Shown here: piece by piece, positions 7,395-16,175 of the stretch
Numbering within the stretch: the first letter of the stretch is position 1
Layout of the letters: every line of letters begins with the position of its first letter
Origin: Acidimicrobiia bacterium
GTDB taxonomy: Bacteria; Actinomycetota; Acidimicrobiia; Acidimicrobiales; Bin134
Reading direction: 5' to 3'
DNA: 37,507 nt
Assembly (NCBI GenBank): GCA_022821445.1
Contig: JAJEDQ010000079.1
Span: forward strand, 1-37,507
The notes under the pieces: model-generated
What the model saw: only the letters and a program-made list of their open reading frames with translations
The model's database searches: none
What the model was told of the DNA's origin: nothing
Made by a program: the position numbers and the translations under genes

Positions 7395-7400
7395 TACGCT
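7395..7400 (+). promoter_or_regulatory. -10 box TACGCT of amidohydrolase 7407
   Basis: TANNNT hexamer 6 bases before ATG 7407. It is divergent from the box at 7338-7343, so the 75-base gap carries two outward promoters. Confidence 0.55.
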
Positions 7401-7406
7401 CCAGCC

Positions 7407-8609
7407 ATGCCGGAGATCCCCAAGATCATCTCGGTGGACGACCACATAGTGGAGCCACCCACCCTGTGGACCGACCGCCTGCCCCGCAAGTACGTCGACG
7501 TCGGGCCTCGGGTGGTGCGGGAGAAGCTCTTCAAAGACCGGGCGATCATCGATCACATGCCGGAGTGGGTGGACAGCGATGTCGAGCGAACGATCGACTC
7601 CTGGCTATATGAAGATCTCAAGCAGCCCCTCATCCGGCTCAGCGCCGCGTCGGGCTACCCCAAAGACGATCTCGGTCCCCAGCCGATCACCTACGACGAC
7701 ATCCTCCCCGGCTGCTGGCAACAGCAGGCCCGCCTCGAGGACATGGACATAAACCATGTCGAGGCCGCGATGTGCTTTCCCATGTTCCCCCGGTTCTGCG
7801 GCCAGACCTTCTTGGAGGCACAAGACAGAGATCTAGCCCTGCTGTGCGTGCAGGCCTACAACGACTGGATGATCGAGGAATGGTGCGACGGCACCGACGG
7901 CCGGCTGATTCCCCTGCCGCTGATCCCGCTGTGGGACCCGAACCTGGCCGCCGCCGAGGTCCGCCGCAACGCCGAGCGGGGGGCGCACGCGGTCTCGTTC
8001 ACAGAGCTGCCCACCAACCTCGGGCTGCCGTCGATCCACGACGCCGACGGCCACTGGGAACCGTTCTTCGCCGCCTGCGAGGAGACCGCCACCGTGGTGT
8101 GCATGCATATCGGGTCGGGGTCGCGCATGCCATCCACCTCGGCCGATGCCCCGCCCGCGGTGATGTCCACGCTCACGTTCAACAACGCCATGGGATCGCT
8201 GGCCGACTGGTTGTTCTCCGGCGTGTTCATCCGCTACCCCGAGATCAAAATCGCCTACAGCGAGGGGCAGATCGGCTGGATCCCCTACATATTGGAACGG
8301 GCCGACGTGGTGTGGGAGCAAAACCGGGGATGGAACGAGGTATGGGGGGTGATTCCCGAGCGGCCCAGCACGTATTTCGCCGACCATGTGTACGGATGCT
8401 TCTTCGACGACCGCTTCGGACTGGCCAACATCGAGGCCATCGGCGCCGACAACGTGACCTTCGAAACCGACTATCCCCACAATGACAGCTCATGGCCCCA
8501 CACCAAGGAAGTGGCCGAGAAGCTGTGCGAGGGGCTGTCCGACGAAGTGATCTACAAGATCATGAGGGGCAACGCCATCAAGATGCTCCACTTGCCTTTC
8601 CAAGACTGA
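7407..8609 (+). CDS. Amidohydrolase-2 family metal-dependent hydrolase/decarboxylase (COG2159-like)
   Basis: The protein is 400 residues long. It opens with VDDHIVEPPTLW, the first metal motif of the ACMSD-related amidohydrolase group, whose members hydrolyse or decarboxylate aromatic and other carboxylic acids. Further family marks are the mid-barrel CMHIGSGSRMPS, then FIRYPEIKIAYSEGQIGWIP, and near the end FETDYPHNDSSWPHT with the catalytic Asp. Two more members of the same family are in this window (10218 and 23757), each distinct. It is probably the first gene of a rightward unit continuing with the GMC oxidoreductase after 57 bases. The substrate cannot be read from the sequence; actinobacteria carry many such paralogs of unknown specificity. 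Confidence 0.85.
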   Translation: MPEIPKIISVDDHIVEPPTLWTDRLPRKYVDVGPRVVREKLFKDRAIIDHMPEWVDSDVERTIDSWLYEDLKQPLIRLSAASGYPKDDLGPQPITYDDILPGCWQQQARLEDMDINHVEAAMCFPMFPRFCGQTFLEAQDRDLALLCVQAYNDWMIEEWCDGTDGRLIPLPLIPLWDPNLAAAEVRRNAERGAHAVSFTELPTNLGLPSIHDADGHWEPFFAACEETATVVCMHIGSGSRMPSTSADAPPAVMSTLTFNNAMGSLADWLFSGVFIRYPEIKIAYSEGQIGWIPYILERADVVWEQNRGWNEVWGVIPERPSTYFADHVYGCFFDDRFGLANIEAIGADNVTFETDYPHNDSSWPHTKEVAEKLCEGLSDEVIYKIMRGNAIKMLHLPFQD

Positions 8610-8666
8610 TGGCCACCGGCGCAGCCCCCAACCTCCCTTTCGACCAATAGTGGACGGCCCCCGGCA

Positions 8667-10196
8667 GTGATCTACGACTTCGTGATCATCGGCGGGGGCT
8701 CCACCGGCGCGGTGCTAGCGGCCCGGCTTTCCGAGAACTCGGGCACGTCGGTGCTGCTATTGGAAGCCGGGTCGATCGACCCCGACGCCGAAGCCGATCT
8801 CCTGGGCGCGGTGGACTTCTCCCACACCGGGCGCGACTGGGGCTTCCAAGCCCGCACCACCGGCGATGCCACCGCCCCCTACCCGCAGGGCCGGACGCTG
8901 GGCGGGGGCTCGGCAGTGAACGGCGGCGTGGCGCTGCGGGGGATGCCCAGCGACTATGACGCCTGGACCAGCCCCAACTGGAGCTGGGAGGCCATGGTCC
9001 CGTGCTTCCGCCGCCTGGAAGACGACCCTCTCGGCGGCGATCACCACGGCCGCGACCTCCACGGAATAGGCGGCCCCATCCCCATCCGGCGGGCGGCCAA
9101 AGACGAGTTGGTCGCCCCCCAGCAGCAACTCCTAGCCGCCGCCGAAGACAACGGGCTGTCCTGGGTGGACGACCACAACGACGGCATTTCGGAGGGCATC
9201 GGGCCGTCACCCCAGAACGTGGTGGATGGCGTGCGGGTATCCACTGCCATGGCCTACCTTCGCCCGGCCGACGGCCGACCCAACCTCCACATCATCGGCG
9301 GGGCCCATGCCCACCACATTGTGATCGAGCGGGATCGGGCCACCGCGGTGGCCTACTCGCCAAACGGCAGCAGCCTTGAGCAGGTCCGGGGGCGACACAT
9401 CGTGGTGAGCGCGGGAGCGTTCAACACACCGGCCCTGCTCATGCGCTCGGGAATAGGCCCGGTGCGGGACCTGGAGGCGGTGGGCATCCGCTCAGTGGTC
9501 CACCTCCCCGGCGTGGGCGCCAACCTCATGGAACACGTAGGGGCATTCATCTTCGTGGTACCACCCGAGGGGGCGGTGACCACCGACATGGTGCAGCACC
9601 AACTGCTCATCCGCTACAGCTCCCCGGAGAGCCCGGTTACCAACGACATGCAGATCGGCATGATGAACCACTGGGACCTGAGTCAGAACGAACCCCTGGC
9701 CGAGGTCTGCGGCTCGGAGCTGATCTGGGGCATATGCGCCGGCATCCAGGTCCCCCGATCCCGGGGGCGGCTGCGGGTACTGTCACCCGACCCTGGGCAC
9801 CCGCCGGTAATCGACCTCAACCTTTTGGACAGCCCGGACGACATCGTCCATCTCACCGCCGGATTGCGCCTCTGCCACCGATTGGCCACCCATGAGGCAC
9901 TGTCGGAGCGATTCGAGCGGGTGGCCGTTCTCGACGAGGCCGCCTTCGCCGACGGCGACGACGGTGCCCTGGGCGACTACGCCCGACATTTCAGCTTTCC
10001 CTGGTACCACGCCTCGGGCACTTGCCGGATGGGACCCGACCCCGACGCCGGCGACGTGGTGGACGACTTCGGCCGGGTCCACGGCATCGACCGCCTGTCG
10101 GTGTTCGACGCATCCATTCTCCCGATGATCCCCCGGGCCAACACCAACCTGACCTGCATCGCGGTAGGCGAGCGGGCCGCCGAACTGCTGAAATGA
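8667..10196 (+). CDS. GMC family FAD-dependent oxidoreductase (choline dehydrogenase-like)
   Basis: This 509-residue flavoprotein starts with GTG 8667, giving MIYDFVIIGGGSTGAVLAAR, the N-terminal ADP-binding GxGxxG fold of glucose-methanol-choline oxidoreductases. GRTLGGGSAVNGGVALRG is the first GMC signature and GAFNTPALLMRSGIGP the second. The C-terminal active-site segment is WYHASGTCRMGPDPDAGDVV, with the catalytic His, followed by RANTNLTCIAVGERAAELL. Such enzymes oxidise primary or secondary alcohols, passing electrons to oxygen, a quinone or another carrier. There is no obvious ribosome binding site at the GTG; no better start is available, since homology begins within four residues. 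It sits between two amidohydrolases and likely shares their transcript. Confidence 0.9.
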   Translation: MIYDFVIIGGGSTGAVLAARLSENSGTSVLLLEAGSIDPDAEADLLGAVDFSHTGRDWGFQARTTGDATAPYPQGRTLGGGSAVNGGVALRGMPSDYDAWTSPNWSWEAMVPCFRRLEDDPLGGDHHGRDLHGIGGPIPIRRAAKDELVAPQQQLLAAAEDNGLSWVDDHNDGISEGIGPSPQNVVDGVRVSTAMAYLRPADGRPNLHIIGGAHAHHIVIERDRATAVAYSPNGSSLEQVRGRHIVVSAGAFNTPALLMRSGIGPVRDLEAVGIRSVVHLPGVGANLMEHVGAFIFVVPPEGAVTTDMVQHQLLIRYSSPESPVTNDMQIGMMNHWDLSQNEPLAEVCGSELIWGICAGIQVPRSRGRLRVLSPDPGHPPVIDLNLLDSPDDIVHLTAGLRLCHRLATHEALSERFERVAVLDEAAFADGDDGALGDYARHFSFPWYHASGTCRMGPDPDAGDVVDDFGRVHGIDRLSVFDASILPMIPRANTNLTCIAVGERAAELLK

Positions 10197-10217
10197 AGGT
10201 CTGAGAAAAGGAGCGCC

Positions 10218-11384
10218 ATGAGCCCCACCGCCATGATGATCTCGTCCGACTCCCACATCATCGAGCCGCCCGACCTTTGGACCGAGCGGGTGACCTCTGG
10301 GCCGATGGCCGAGCGGGTGCCGCAGGTGCGCCGCGAGCCCGGCGGCGACTGGTGGTACATCGACGGCCAGCGCTCCATGTCGTTCTTGGGATTTCAGGCC
10401 GGCAACCGGTTCGACCAAGACCCCACCAAGCTCCGCATCGAGGCGTCGTTCGACGAGGTCCGCCCCGGGGCCTACGACCCCGAGAAGTTCATCGCCGACA
10501 ACCGCACCGACGGAGTGGCCGCCTCGGTTATCTACCCCAGCGAGGCGCTGCTGGCCTACAGCATCCCCGACTCCGAGCTGTGCTCGGTGACCATGGCCGC
10601 CTACAACGACTTCATCGCCGATTTCTGCGCCTACGACCCCCAGCGATTAAAGGGCATCGCCCTCATCAACGTGGACGACGTTGACGAGGCCACCGCCGAG
10701 ATGACCCGTTGCCGCAACATGGGCCTTTCCGGTGTGATGATCAGTGTGATGCCCCCGGCGGGCCAGGGCTACGACCACCCCCGCTATGAGCCGTTCTGGT
10801 CGGCCGCGGTCGACCTGGACGTCCCCCTGTCCATGCACGTGGCCACCGGTCGACAGCTCGCCAGCGCCAGTGGCCAGACCAAGAACGATGTCCGGGTTGT
10901 GACCGAGGCCGCGTTCTACCTGCAAGACCACTTCGTGCGGAAGTCCCTGGGCGAGATGATCTTCGCCGGGGTGTTCGAGCGCCATCCCCAGCTCAAGGTG
11001 GGATCGGTGGAGCACGAGGTGGGCTGGATCCCGTTCTGGCTGTTCCAGATGGACTACTGCTATACCGACCGTCCGCTGCGGGGCGACTGGCACCGCTTCG
11101 CCGATCCCGACGCCCGTCCCAGCCACTACTTCAGCTCCAACTGCTTCGTGAGCTTCCAGGAGGACGCGGTGGGCGTGCGAGTGCGGGACACCTTCGGCAC
11201 CCACACGCTCATGTGGGGCTCCGACTACCCCCACACCGAGTCCACCTTCCCCCGGTCTCGGGAAGTGGTGGCCGAGACCCTGGCCGATGTGCCAGCCGAC
11301 GAGCAGCAGCAGATCGTGAGGGACAACTGCGCTGCCCTCTACGGCTTCGACCTCGACCTGCTCGCAGCCGACCTCTCGGGATAG
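10218..11384 (+). CDS. Amidohydrolase-2 family protein (COG2159-like)
   Basis: This 388-residue protein starts at ATG 10218 behind GAGAAAAGGAG, a good ribosome binding site that suits an operon-internal gene. Family marks are SSDSHIIEPPDLWTE at the N-terminus, SMHVATGRQ in the barrel, the FERHPQLKVGSVEHEVGWIP segment and GSDYPHTESTFPRS near the C-terminus. It differs clearly from the members at 7407 and 23757, so it is not a recent tandem duplicate. The RpiB-like gene starts 4 bases after its stop and the luciferase-like gene overlaps closely after that, so all three are probably translated together. Substrate unknown. Confidence 0.86.
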   Translation: MSPTAMMISSDSHIIEPPDLWTERVTSGPMAERVPQVRREPGGDWWYIDGQRSMSFLGFQAGNRFDQDPTKLRIEASFDEVRPGAYDPEKFIADNRTDGVAASVIYPSEALLAYSIPDSELCSVTMAAYNDFIADFCAYDPQRLKGIALINVDDVDEATAEMTRCRNMGLSGVMISVMPPAGQGYDHPRYEPFWSAAVDLDVPLSMHVATGRQLASASGQTKNDVRVVTEAAFYLQDHFVRKSLGEMIFAGVFERHPQLKVGSVEHEVGWIPFWLFQMDYCYTDRPLRGDWHRFADPDARPSHYFSSNCFVSFQEDAVGVRVRDTFGTHTLMWGSDYPHTESTFPRSREVVAETLADVPADEQQQIVRDNCAALYGFDLDLLAADLSG

Positions 11385-11388
11385 CGGG

Positions 11389-11799
11389 ATGCGCATCGCC
11401 TTCGGGACCGATGAGGCCACCGCCCTGACCGACGCCGTCCAGCAGCATCTGGCCGACGGTGGCCACAACGTGGTGGCGGCCGCAGCAGAAGGAGCACCGT
11501 GGCCCGATGTCGGCCGAGCGGTCGGAGAGGCCGTGGTCGATGGCAGCGCTGATATCGGGGTGGTGTGCTGCTGGACGGGAACCGGGGTGTCGATCGCAGC
11601 CAACAAGGTGCCTGGGGTGCGGGCCGCCCTGTGTACCGACGCGGAGACCGCCCGCGGCGCCCGCCGCTGGAACGACGCCAACGTGCTGGCCTTGAGCCTG
11701 CGCCTGGTTTCCTCCGAAGTGGCCGCCGAGATGCTCGATGCCTTCCTGGCCACCGAGCCCGACCCCGGCGAGTCCGCCGAGATCGCCAAGCTCTCCTGA
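11389..11799 (+). CDS. RpiB/LacAB-type sugar-phosphate isomerase
   Basis: This 136-residue protein has the RpiB/LacAB fold pattern. The N-terminal strand reads MRIAFGTDEA, and VCCWTGTGVSIAANKVPGVR is the active-site segment carrying the catalytic-position cysteine and phosphate-binding loop. RAALCTDAETARGARRWNDAN follows, with NDANVLALS in the place of the usual NxANVL motif. Family members isomerise ribose 5-phosphate/ribulose 5-phosphate or related aldose/ketose phosphates. The N-terminal motif departs from the usual GSDHAG, so the substrate may not be ribose 5-phosphate. The setting between an amidohydrolase (4 bases upstream) and an LLM oxidoreductase (1 base downstream) also suggests a specialised role rather than the housekeeping pentose pathway. 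Confidence 0.82.
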   Translation: MRIAFGTDEATALTDAVQQHLADGGHNVVAAAAEGAPWPDVGRAVGEAVVDGSADIGVVCCWTGTGVSIAANKVPGVRAALCTDAETARGARRWNDANVLALSLRLVSSEVAAEMLDAFLATEPDPGESAEIAKLS

Positions 11800-11800
11800 T

Positions 11801-12697
11801 ATGAGAGTTCGAATCGGTGTTGGCGTGGGAGGCGGGACGGCGTCGGGAGACCCAGAGGTGTTCGGCGCGGTGGTCGACGGGCTGGAGCGGCTGGGGTTCG
11901 ACTCGCTGTGGGTGGCCGAGCGGGCCAGCGGTCCCACTCTTGATCCGGTGGTGGCCATGACCTTCGCGGCCGCTCGAACCACCCGTCTCAAGTTCGGGTC
12001 CAGCGTGATGGTGCTACCCGGCCGCAACCCGGTGCTTTTGGCCAAGACCATGGCCAGTCTCGATCGCATCTCCAACGGCCGGCTGCTGCCTGCATTTGGG
12101 CTTGGGGTGGCCGACACCGCCGAACACCAGGCCTTCGGGGTGGCCCGCATGGACCGGGCGGCGTGGTTCAACGAGGCGCTGCCGCTCATGCGCCGGCTGT
12201 GGAACGAGGACGTGGTGGAGCACCATGGCCCCCGCTTCCATCTCGACGCCGCCCGGGTGGACATCAAGCCGGTCCAGCAGCCGCTGGACGTGTGGATGGG
12301 AGGCATCGCCCCCTCTGAGCTCCGCCGGGTCGGCCGGTTGAGCGACGGCTGGCTGCCCTCCTTCGTCACCCCCGACGACGTGCGGGGCGGCATCGCCGCC
12401 ATCAAACAGCACGCTGACGAGGCTGAACGGGAGATCGACCCCGAGCACTACGGAGCGCTTTTGACCTACACCGATGGCCCGCTGCCCGACCGCTTCCTCG
12501 AGCTCATCAAGCTGCGCCAGCCCGACAAGAATCCCGGCGACCTAGTGGCGTCGAACCGCCAGGAGCTTCGCTCAAAGATCGAGGCGTTCATCGAGAACGG
12601 CGCCTCCAAGTTCGTGGTCATGCCCTTGGGGGAGCCCCCGGACTGGAAGGCCGAGATCGAAGCCTTGGCCGACGACCTGCTGCCGTTGCAAGACTGA
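11801..12697 (+). CDS. LLM class (probably F420-dependent) oxidoreductase
   Basis: This 298-residue protein starts at ATG 11801, one base after the RpiB stop; a longer frame to 11738 overlaps RpiB and is not conserved. The first strand MRVRIGVGVGGG, LERLGFDSLWVAER, the GSSVMVLPGRNPVLLAKTMA segment and DRISNGRLLPAFGLG are standard marks of luciferase-like monooxygenases of the F420 or FMN type. RLWNEDVVEHHGPRFHLD and KPVQQPLDVWMGG follow in the usual order. The C-terminal strand is GASKFVVMPLGEP. Actinobacterial members usually use coenzyme F420, which is inference here because no F420 genes are in the window. It is last in a rightward unit, and the transsulfuration genes converge on it with 5 intergenic bases. 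Confidence 0.88.
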   Translation: MRVRIGVGVGGGTASGDPEVFGAVVDGLERLGFDSLWVAERASGPTLDPVVAMTFAAARTTRLKFGSSVMVLPGRNPVLLAKTMASLDRISNGRLLPAFGLGVADTAEHQAFGVARMDRAAWFNEALPLMRRLWNEDVVEHHGPRFHLDAARVDIKPVQQPLDVWMGGIAPSELRRVGRLSDGWLPSFVTPDDVRGGIAAIKQHADEAEREIDPEHYGALLTYTDGPLPDRFLELIKLRQPDKNPGDLVASNRQELRSKIEAFIENGASKFVVMPLGEPPDWKAEIEALADDLLPLQD

Positions 12698-12702
12698 GGC
12701 GG

Positions 12703-13848
12703 CTACGAACCGAGGGCCTGCTCCAGATCGGCCAGCAAGTCTTCGATGCTCTCGATGCCGACCGACAGCCGCACCAGCCCAGGGTCTACGGCTAACGGAG
12801 AGTCGGCCACCGACAGATGGGTCATGGTGGAGGGCTGCTCGATGAGAGACTCCACCGCACCCAGAGACTCGGCCAGCCGGAAGACCTTGGTGGCGCTCAC
12901 TGCGGCCACCGCAGCCTCCTCACCACCGGCATGGATGAACGAAACCATCCCACCGGGGCGGTGCATTTGCTGAGCCGCGATGTCGAACCCCGGGTGATCA
13001 GACAGCCCGGGGTACAGCACCCGGTCGATCGCGGGATGCCCGGCCAGGAACTCGGCCACCGCTTGGGCGTTGTCGCAGTGGCGGTCCATGCGCACCCCCA
13101 GCGTCTTGACCCCCCGCAGCAGCAGGTAGCAGTCGAATGGGCTGGGCACCGCGCCCACCGCGTTCTGGACGAACGACAGCCGCTCGGCCAGGTCGTCCCG
13201 GTTTACCGCGATGAACCCCCCGACGACATCTGAGTGGCCGCCCAGATACTTGGTGCTGGAGTGCACCACTAAATCAGCCCCCAGCTCGAGCGGGTTCTGG
13301 AGGTATGGGGTGGCGAAAGTGTTGTCCACCACCACGTCGACCCCTGACGCGCGGGCCACAGCGGCCACCGCAGCGATGTCCACCACGGCCAGCATGGGAT
13401 TGGTGGGCGTCTCCACCCATATCTGGCGGGTCTCGGGGCGGATGGCCGCTCCGAGCGCGTCCAAGTCGGCCATGTCCACCGCCGACCACTCGATGCCCCG
13501 CTCGCCGTACACCCGGGCAATGAGCCGGAACGTCCCCCCGTAGGCGTCGGCGCCCAAAACCACGTGGTCGCCGGGGCGCATCATGCCCACCACCGCGTCT
13601 TCTGCGGCCATGCCGCTGGCGAACGCCATTCCGTGCTCGGCCCCCTCGAGGCCGGCCACGCACCGCTCCAGCGCCACCCGGGTGGGGTTGGAAGTGCGGG
13701 CGTACTCAAAACCCTGATGCTGGCCCGGTGCCGCCTGCACGAAGGTAGTGGCCAGATGGATGGGAACGGTGATGGCGCCGGTGGCCTCGTCGGGCTCTTG
13801 GCCGACGTGGATGGCCCGAGTGTCGAAACCCCAGTCGCCGGCGCTCAT
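12703..13848 (-). CDS. Cystathionine gamma-lyase/gamma-synthase (PLP, Cys/Met metabolism)
   Basis: This 381-residue fold-type I PLP enzyme of the trans-sulfuration family starts at ATG 13848, overlapping the stop of the beta-synthase gene by 4 bases. Visible motifs are FDTRAIHVGQEPD, the YARTSNPTR substrate/phosphate segment, ASGMAAEDAV, ETPTNPML, VVDNTFATPYLQNPLELGAD and the PLP-lysine signature HSSTKYLGGHSDVVGG. The C-terminus has LAESLGAVESLIEQPSTMTH, which is typical of gamma-synthase/gamma-lyase rather than beta-lyase. Paired with cystathionine beta-synthase, the likely role is reverse transsulfuration (cystathionine to cysteine, 2-oxobutyrate and ammonia). Synthase and lyase activities cannot be separated by sequence reading alone. 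Confidence 0.9.
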   Translation of the reverse strand: MSAGDWGFDTRAIHVGQEPDEATGAITVPIHLATTFVQAAPGQHQGFEYARTSNPTRVALERCVAGLEGAEHGMAFASGMAAEDAVVGMMRPGDHVVLGADAYGGTFRLIARVYGERGIEWSAVDMADLDALGAAIRPETRQIWVETPTNPMLAVVDIAAVAAVARASGVDVVVDNTFATPYLQNPLELGADLVVHSSTKYLGGHSDVVGGFIAVNRDDLAERLSFVQNAVGAVPSPFDCYLLLRGVKTLGVRMDRHCDNAQAVAEFLAGHPAIDRVLYPGLSDHPGFDIAAQQMHRPGGMVSFIHAGGEEAAVAAVSATKVFRLAESLGAVESLIEQPSTMTHLSVADSPLAVDPGLVRLSVGIESIEDLLADLEQALGS

Positions 13849-15221
13849 GAATCAGGATTCGACGGGCCCGACGACAAGAAGCTCAGCACGTCGGTACTGG
13901 TCATCACCGCCCGGGGACGGCCACCGTCGAGCACCAGCAGGGCCGGAGAGCGCTCCAGCTTGGTCACCGCCAGCGCCACCGATTCGCCGATGCCGATCTG
14001 TTCCAGAGGACGGCTCATCACGCTCTCCACCGGCTGGCCCAGCAGATCGCCGTTGAAGGCCAACTCCATGAGCTGAAGCTCGTGGACCGCTCCCATGACC
14101 TCAGCAGCGGCCAAGGGCATCTCGCCTTTGGCCACCGGCAGCTGGCTGACTCCGTGGTCGCGCATCTGGGTCACGGCCATGCTCACCGGATCGTCGGGCT
14201 TCACGTACACCAGCGGCGGCAATGCTCCCTCCTTGGCGTCGAGCACATCCTTCACACAGGGGTGCTCCCCGATCAGAAAGCCGTACGACGCCATCCAGTC
14301 GTCGTTGAACACCTTGGACAGATAGCCCCGGCCGGCATCGGGCAGCAATACCACCACCACATCGTCGGGTCCGCAGTCTTGGGCCACCTCCAGGGCAGCG
14401 CACACCGCGGTTCCCCCCGATCCGCCGATCAGCAACCCCTCACGCCGAGTCACCAGCCGAGCCATGTCGAAGGAGTCCTGGTCGGAAACCGGGATCACCC
14501 GATCGACCACCTCGGGATCGTAGGTCTCGGGCCAGAAGTCCTCCCCGATCCCCTCCACCAGATACGGCCGGCCCGATCCCCCGCTGAACACCGAGCCCTC
14601 AGGATCTCCGGCCACCATCTGGATATCGGGGTTCTGCCGTTTGAGGAAACGGCCCACCCCGTTGAGCGTGCCGCCGGTGCCCGCCTCGGCCACGAAGTGG
14701 GTGATGCGCCCGGCGGTCTGCTTCCACAGCTCCGGCCCGGTGGTCAGCTCATGCGATAGGGGATTCACCTGGTTGAAGTACTGGTTGGGCCGGTAGGCGC
14801 CAGGCGTCTCGGCCACCAGCCGCTCCGCGGTGGAGTAGTACGAATCGGGGTCTTCGGGATCCACCGCCACCGGGCACACCACCACCTCGGCCCCGTAGGC
14901 CCGCAGCAGCTGCACCTTCTCATCGCTCACCTTGTCGGTCATCACGAAGACGCAGCGGTAGTCACGCTGGGCGGCGACTAGAGCCAAGCCCACGCCGGTG
15001 TTTCCCGAGGTGGGCTCAATGATGGTCCCGCCCGGCTTCAGCAGCCCTTCTCGCTCGGCCGCGTCGATCATCGCCACCGCAGGCCGGTCCTTCACGCTGC
15101 CGCCCGGGTTCAGCATCTCCAGTTTGGCCAAGACCTCACACGACACCCCGTCGGCGATGCGCGGCATCCGCACCAACGGAGTGTCTCCAATGAGATCGAG
15201 GATCGAGTCTGCGACCTCCAC
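13845..15221 (-). CDS. cbs: Cystathionine beta-synthase with CBS domains
   Basis: This 458-residue PLP enzyme makes cystathionine from serine and homocysteine. The fold-type II core has LIGDTPLVRM, the PLP lysine K44 in NPGGSVKDR, EPTSGNTGVGLA and IGGSGGTAVCAALE. After residue 330 a pair of CBS motifs follows (DDPVSMAVTQMRDHGVSQLP and later GESVALAVTKLERSPALLVL), the usual regulatory tail. GTG 15221 is preferred over ATG 15227 for two reasons. A TAGTTT box lies exactly 6 bases upstream of it. The resulting N-terminus, VEVADSILDLIG, also aligns without a gap with the mycobacterial enzyme as I remember it. The gamma-lyase gene follows with a 4-base overlap, making a reverse-transsulfuration operon. 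Confidence 0.93.
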   Translation of the reverse strand: MEVADSILDLIGDTPLVRMPRIADGVSCEVLAKLEMLNPGGSVKDRPAVAMIDAAEREGLLKPGGTIIEPTSGNTGVGLALVAAQRDYRCVFVMTDKVSDEKVQLLRAYGAEVVVCPVAVDPEDPDSYYSTAERLVAETPGAYRPNQYFNQVNPLSHELTTGPELWKQTAGRITHFVAEAGTGGTLNGVGRFLKRQNPDIQMVAGDPEGSVFSGGSGRPYLVEGIGEDFWPETYDPEVVDRVIPVSDQDSFDMARLVTRREGLLIGGSGGTAVCAALEVAQDCGPDDVVVVLLPDAGRGYLSKVFNDDWMASYGFLIGEHPCVKDVLDAKEGALPPLVYVKPDDPVSMAVTQMRDHGVSQLPVAKGEMPLAAAEVMGAVHELQLMELAFNGDLLGQPVESVMSRPLEQIGIGESVALAVTKLERSPALLVLDGGRPRAVMTSTDVLSFLSSGPSNPDS

Positions 15222-15227
15222 GCCCAT

Positions 15228-15233
15228 AAACTA
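15228..15233 (-). promoter_or_regulatory. -10 box TAGTTT of the cbs operon
   Basis: TANNNT hexamer 6 bases before GTG 15221; ATG 15227 would leave no gap at all. On the plus strand, TAAACT (15227-15232) lies 10 bases before ATG 15243 and may serve the divergent dehydrogenase. If so, the two boxes almost fully overlap. Confidence 0.5.
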
Positions 15234-15242
15234 CCCGGCGGT

Positions 15243-16160
15243 ATGGAACCGCCTTGTATCGCAGTGGAACCCGACTGCTGGCGGCGGCCGGCGCTGGCCG
15301 ACGCAGTGATTGCCGGCGGCGGCCGGGTGACGGCCCCCTCCGAGGCCGAGGCGCTGGTTTGGGCCGAGCCCGCGGCCCCCGAGCTCTTGCCCGGTGTGCT
15401 GGAGGATGGGGCGGGCATCGAGTGGGTGCAGCTCCCCTACGCCGGGATCGAGAACCTGACCCATTTGCTCGACCGCGACCACCGCTGGACCTGTGGCAAG
15501 GGGGTGTACGCCCAACCGGTGGCCGAGCATGTGCTGATGCTGGCCTTGGCCGGCCTGCGGGGGATGGGGAGTTATGCCCGAACTCAGAACTGGTTGCCGC
15601 CGGAGGGCCGGAACCTGTTGGGCGGCCGGGTAACCGCGCTGGGCGGCGGGGGCATCACCGAGTCGCTGGTGAAGCTGCTGGAGCCCTGGGACTGCCGGAT
15701 CACCGTGCTGCGCCGCCATCCTCTGCCCATGGACGGGGTCGAACGGGTGGTCGGCCCCGAAAGCCTGCACGATGCACTGAGCGACGCCGACGTGGTGGTG
15801 GTAGCCCTGGCGCTGACCCCAGAGACCACCGGCATCATCGACGCCGCCGCGCTCAACGCCATGGCCGACCACGCCTGGCTGATCAACGTGGGGCGGGGCA
15901 GTCATGTGGTTACCGACGATCTGGTGGAGGCGCTGTCGGCCGGGTCTATCGGCGGCGCCGCCTTGGACGTGACCGACCCCGAGCCCCTGCCCGAGGGCCA
16001 TCGCCTCTGGAGCTTGGACAACTGCCTCATCACCCCCCATGTGGGCAACACCCCCGAGATGGGTTTGAAGCTGCTCGCCAATCGGGTCACCGAGAACGTC
16101 CGTCGCTACATCGCCGGCCAGGATCTGCTCGGCCCCATCGACGTCGACCTCGGATACTGA
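15243..16160 (+). CDS. D-isomer-specific 2-hydroxyacid dehydrogenase family protein
   Basis: This 305-residue protein has the two-domain layout of D-2-hydroxyacid dehydrogenases, which interconvert 2-keto and D-2-hydroxy acids with NAD(P). The substrate-domain part (WVQLPYAGIENL) is followed by GVYAQPVAEHVLMLALAGLR. The nucleotide-binding segment reads RVTALGGGGITESLVKLL, a slight variant of GxGxxG. The catalytic residues are in place: Arg in INVGRGSHVV, Glu in DVTDPEPLPEGHRLW and His in CLITPHVGN. The length is near the short end for the family. It is divergent from cbs, with 21 bases between the starts. Formate, glyoxylate, phosphoglycerate and other 2-hydroxy acids are all possible substrates. 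Confidence 0.87.
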   Translation: MEPPCIAVEPDCWRRPALADAVIAGGGRVTAPSEAEALVWAEPAAPELLPGVLEDGAGIEWVQLPYAGIENLTHLLDRDHRWTCGKGVYAQPVAEHVLMLALAGLRGMGSYARTQNWLPPEGRNLLGGRVTALGGGGITESLVKLLEPWDCRITVLRRHPLPMDGVERVVGPESLHDALSDADVVVVALALTPETTGIIDAAALNAMADHAWLINVGRGSHVVTDDLVEALSAGSIGGAALDVTDPEPLPEGHRLWSLDNCLITPHVGNTPEMGLKLLANRVTENVRRYIAGQDLLGPIDVDLGY

Positions 16161-16175
16161 CCTGGGCGTCCCGGA

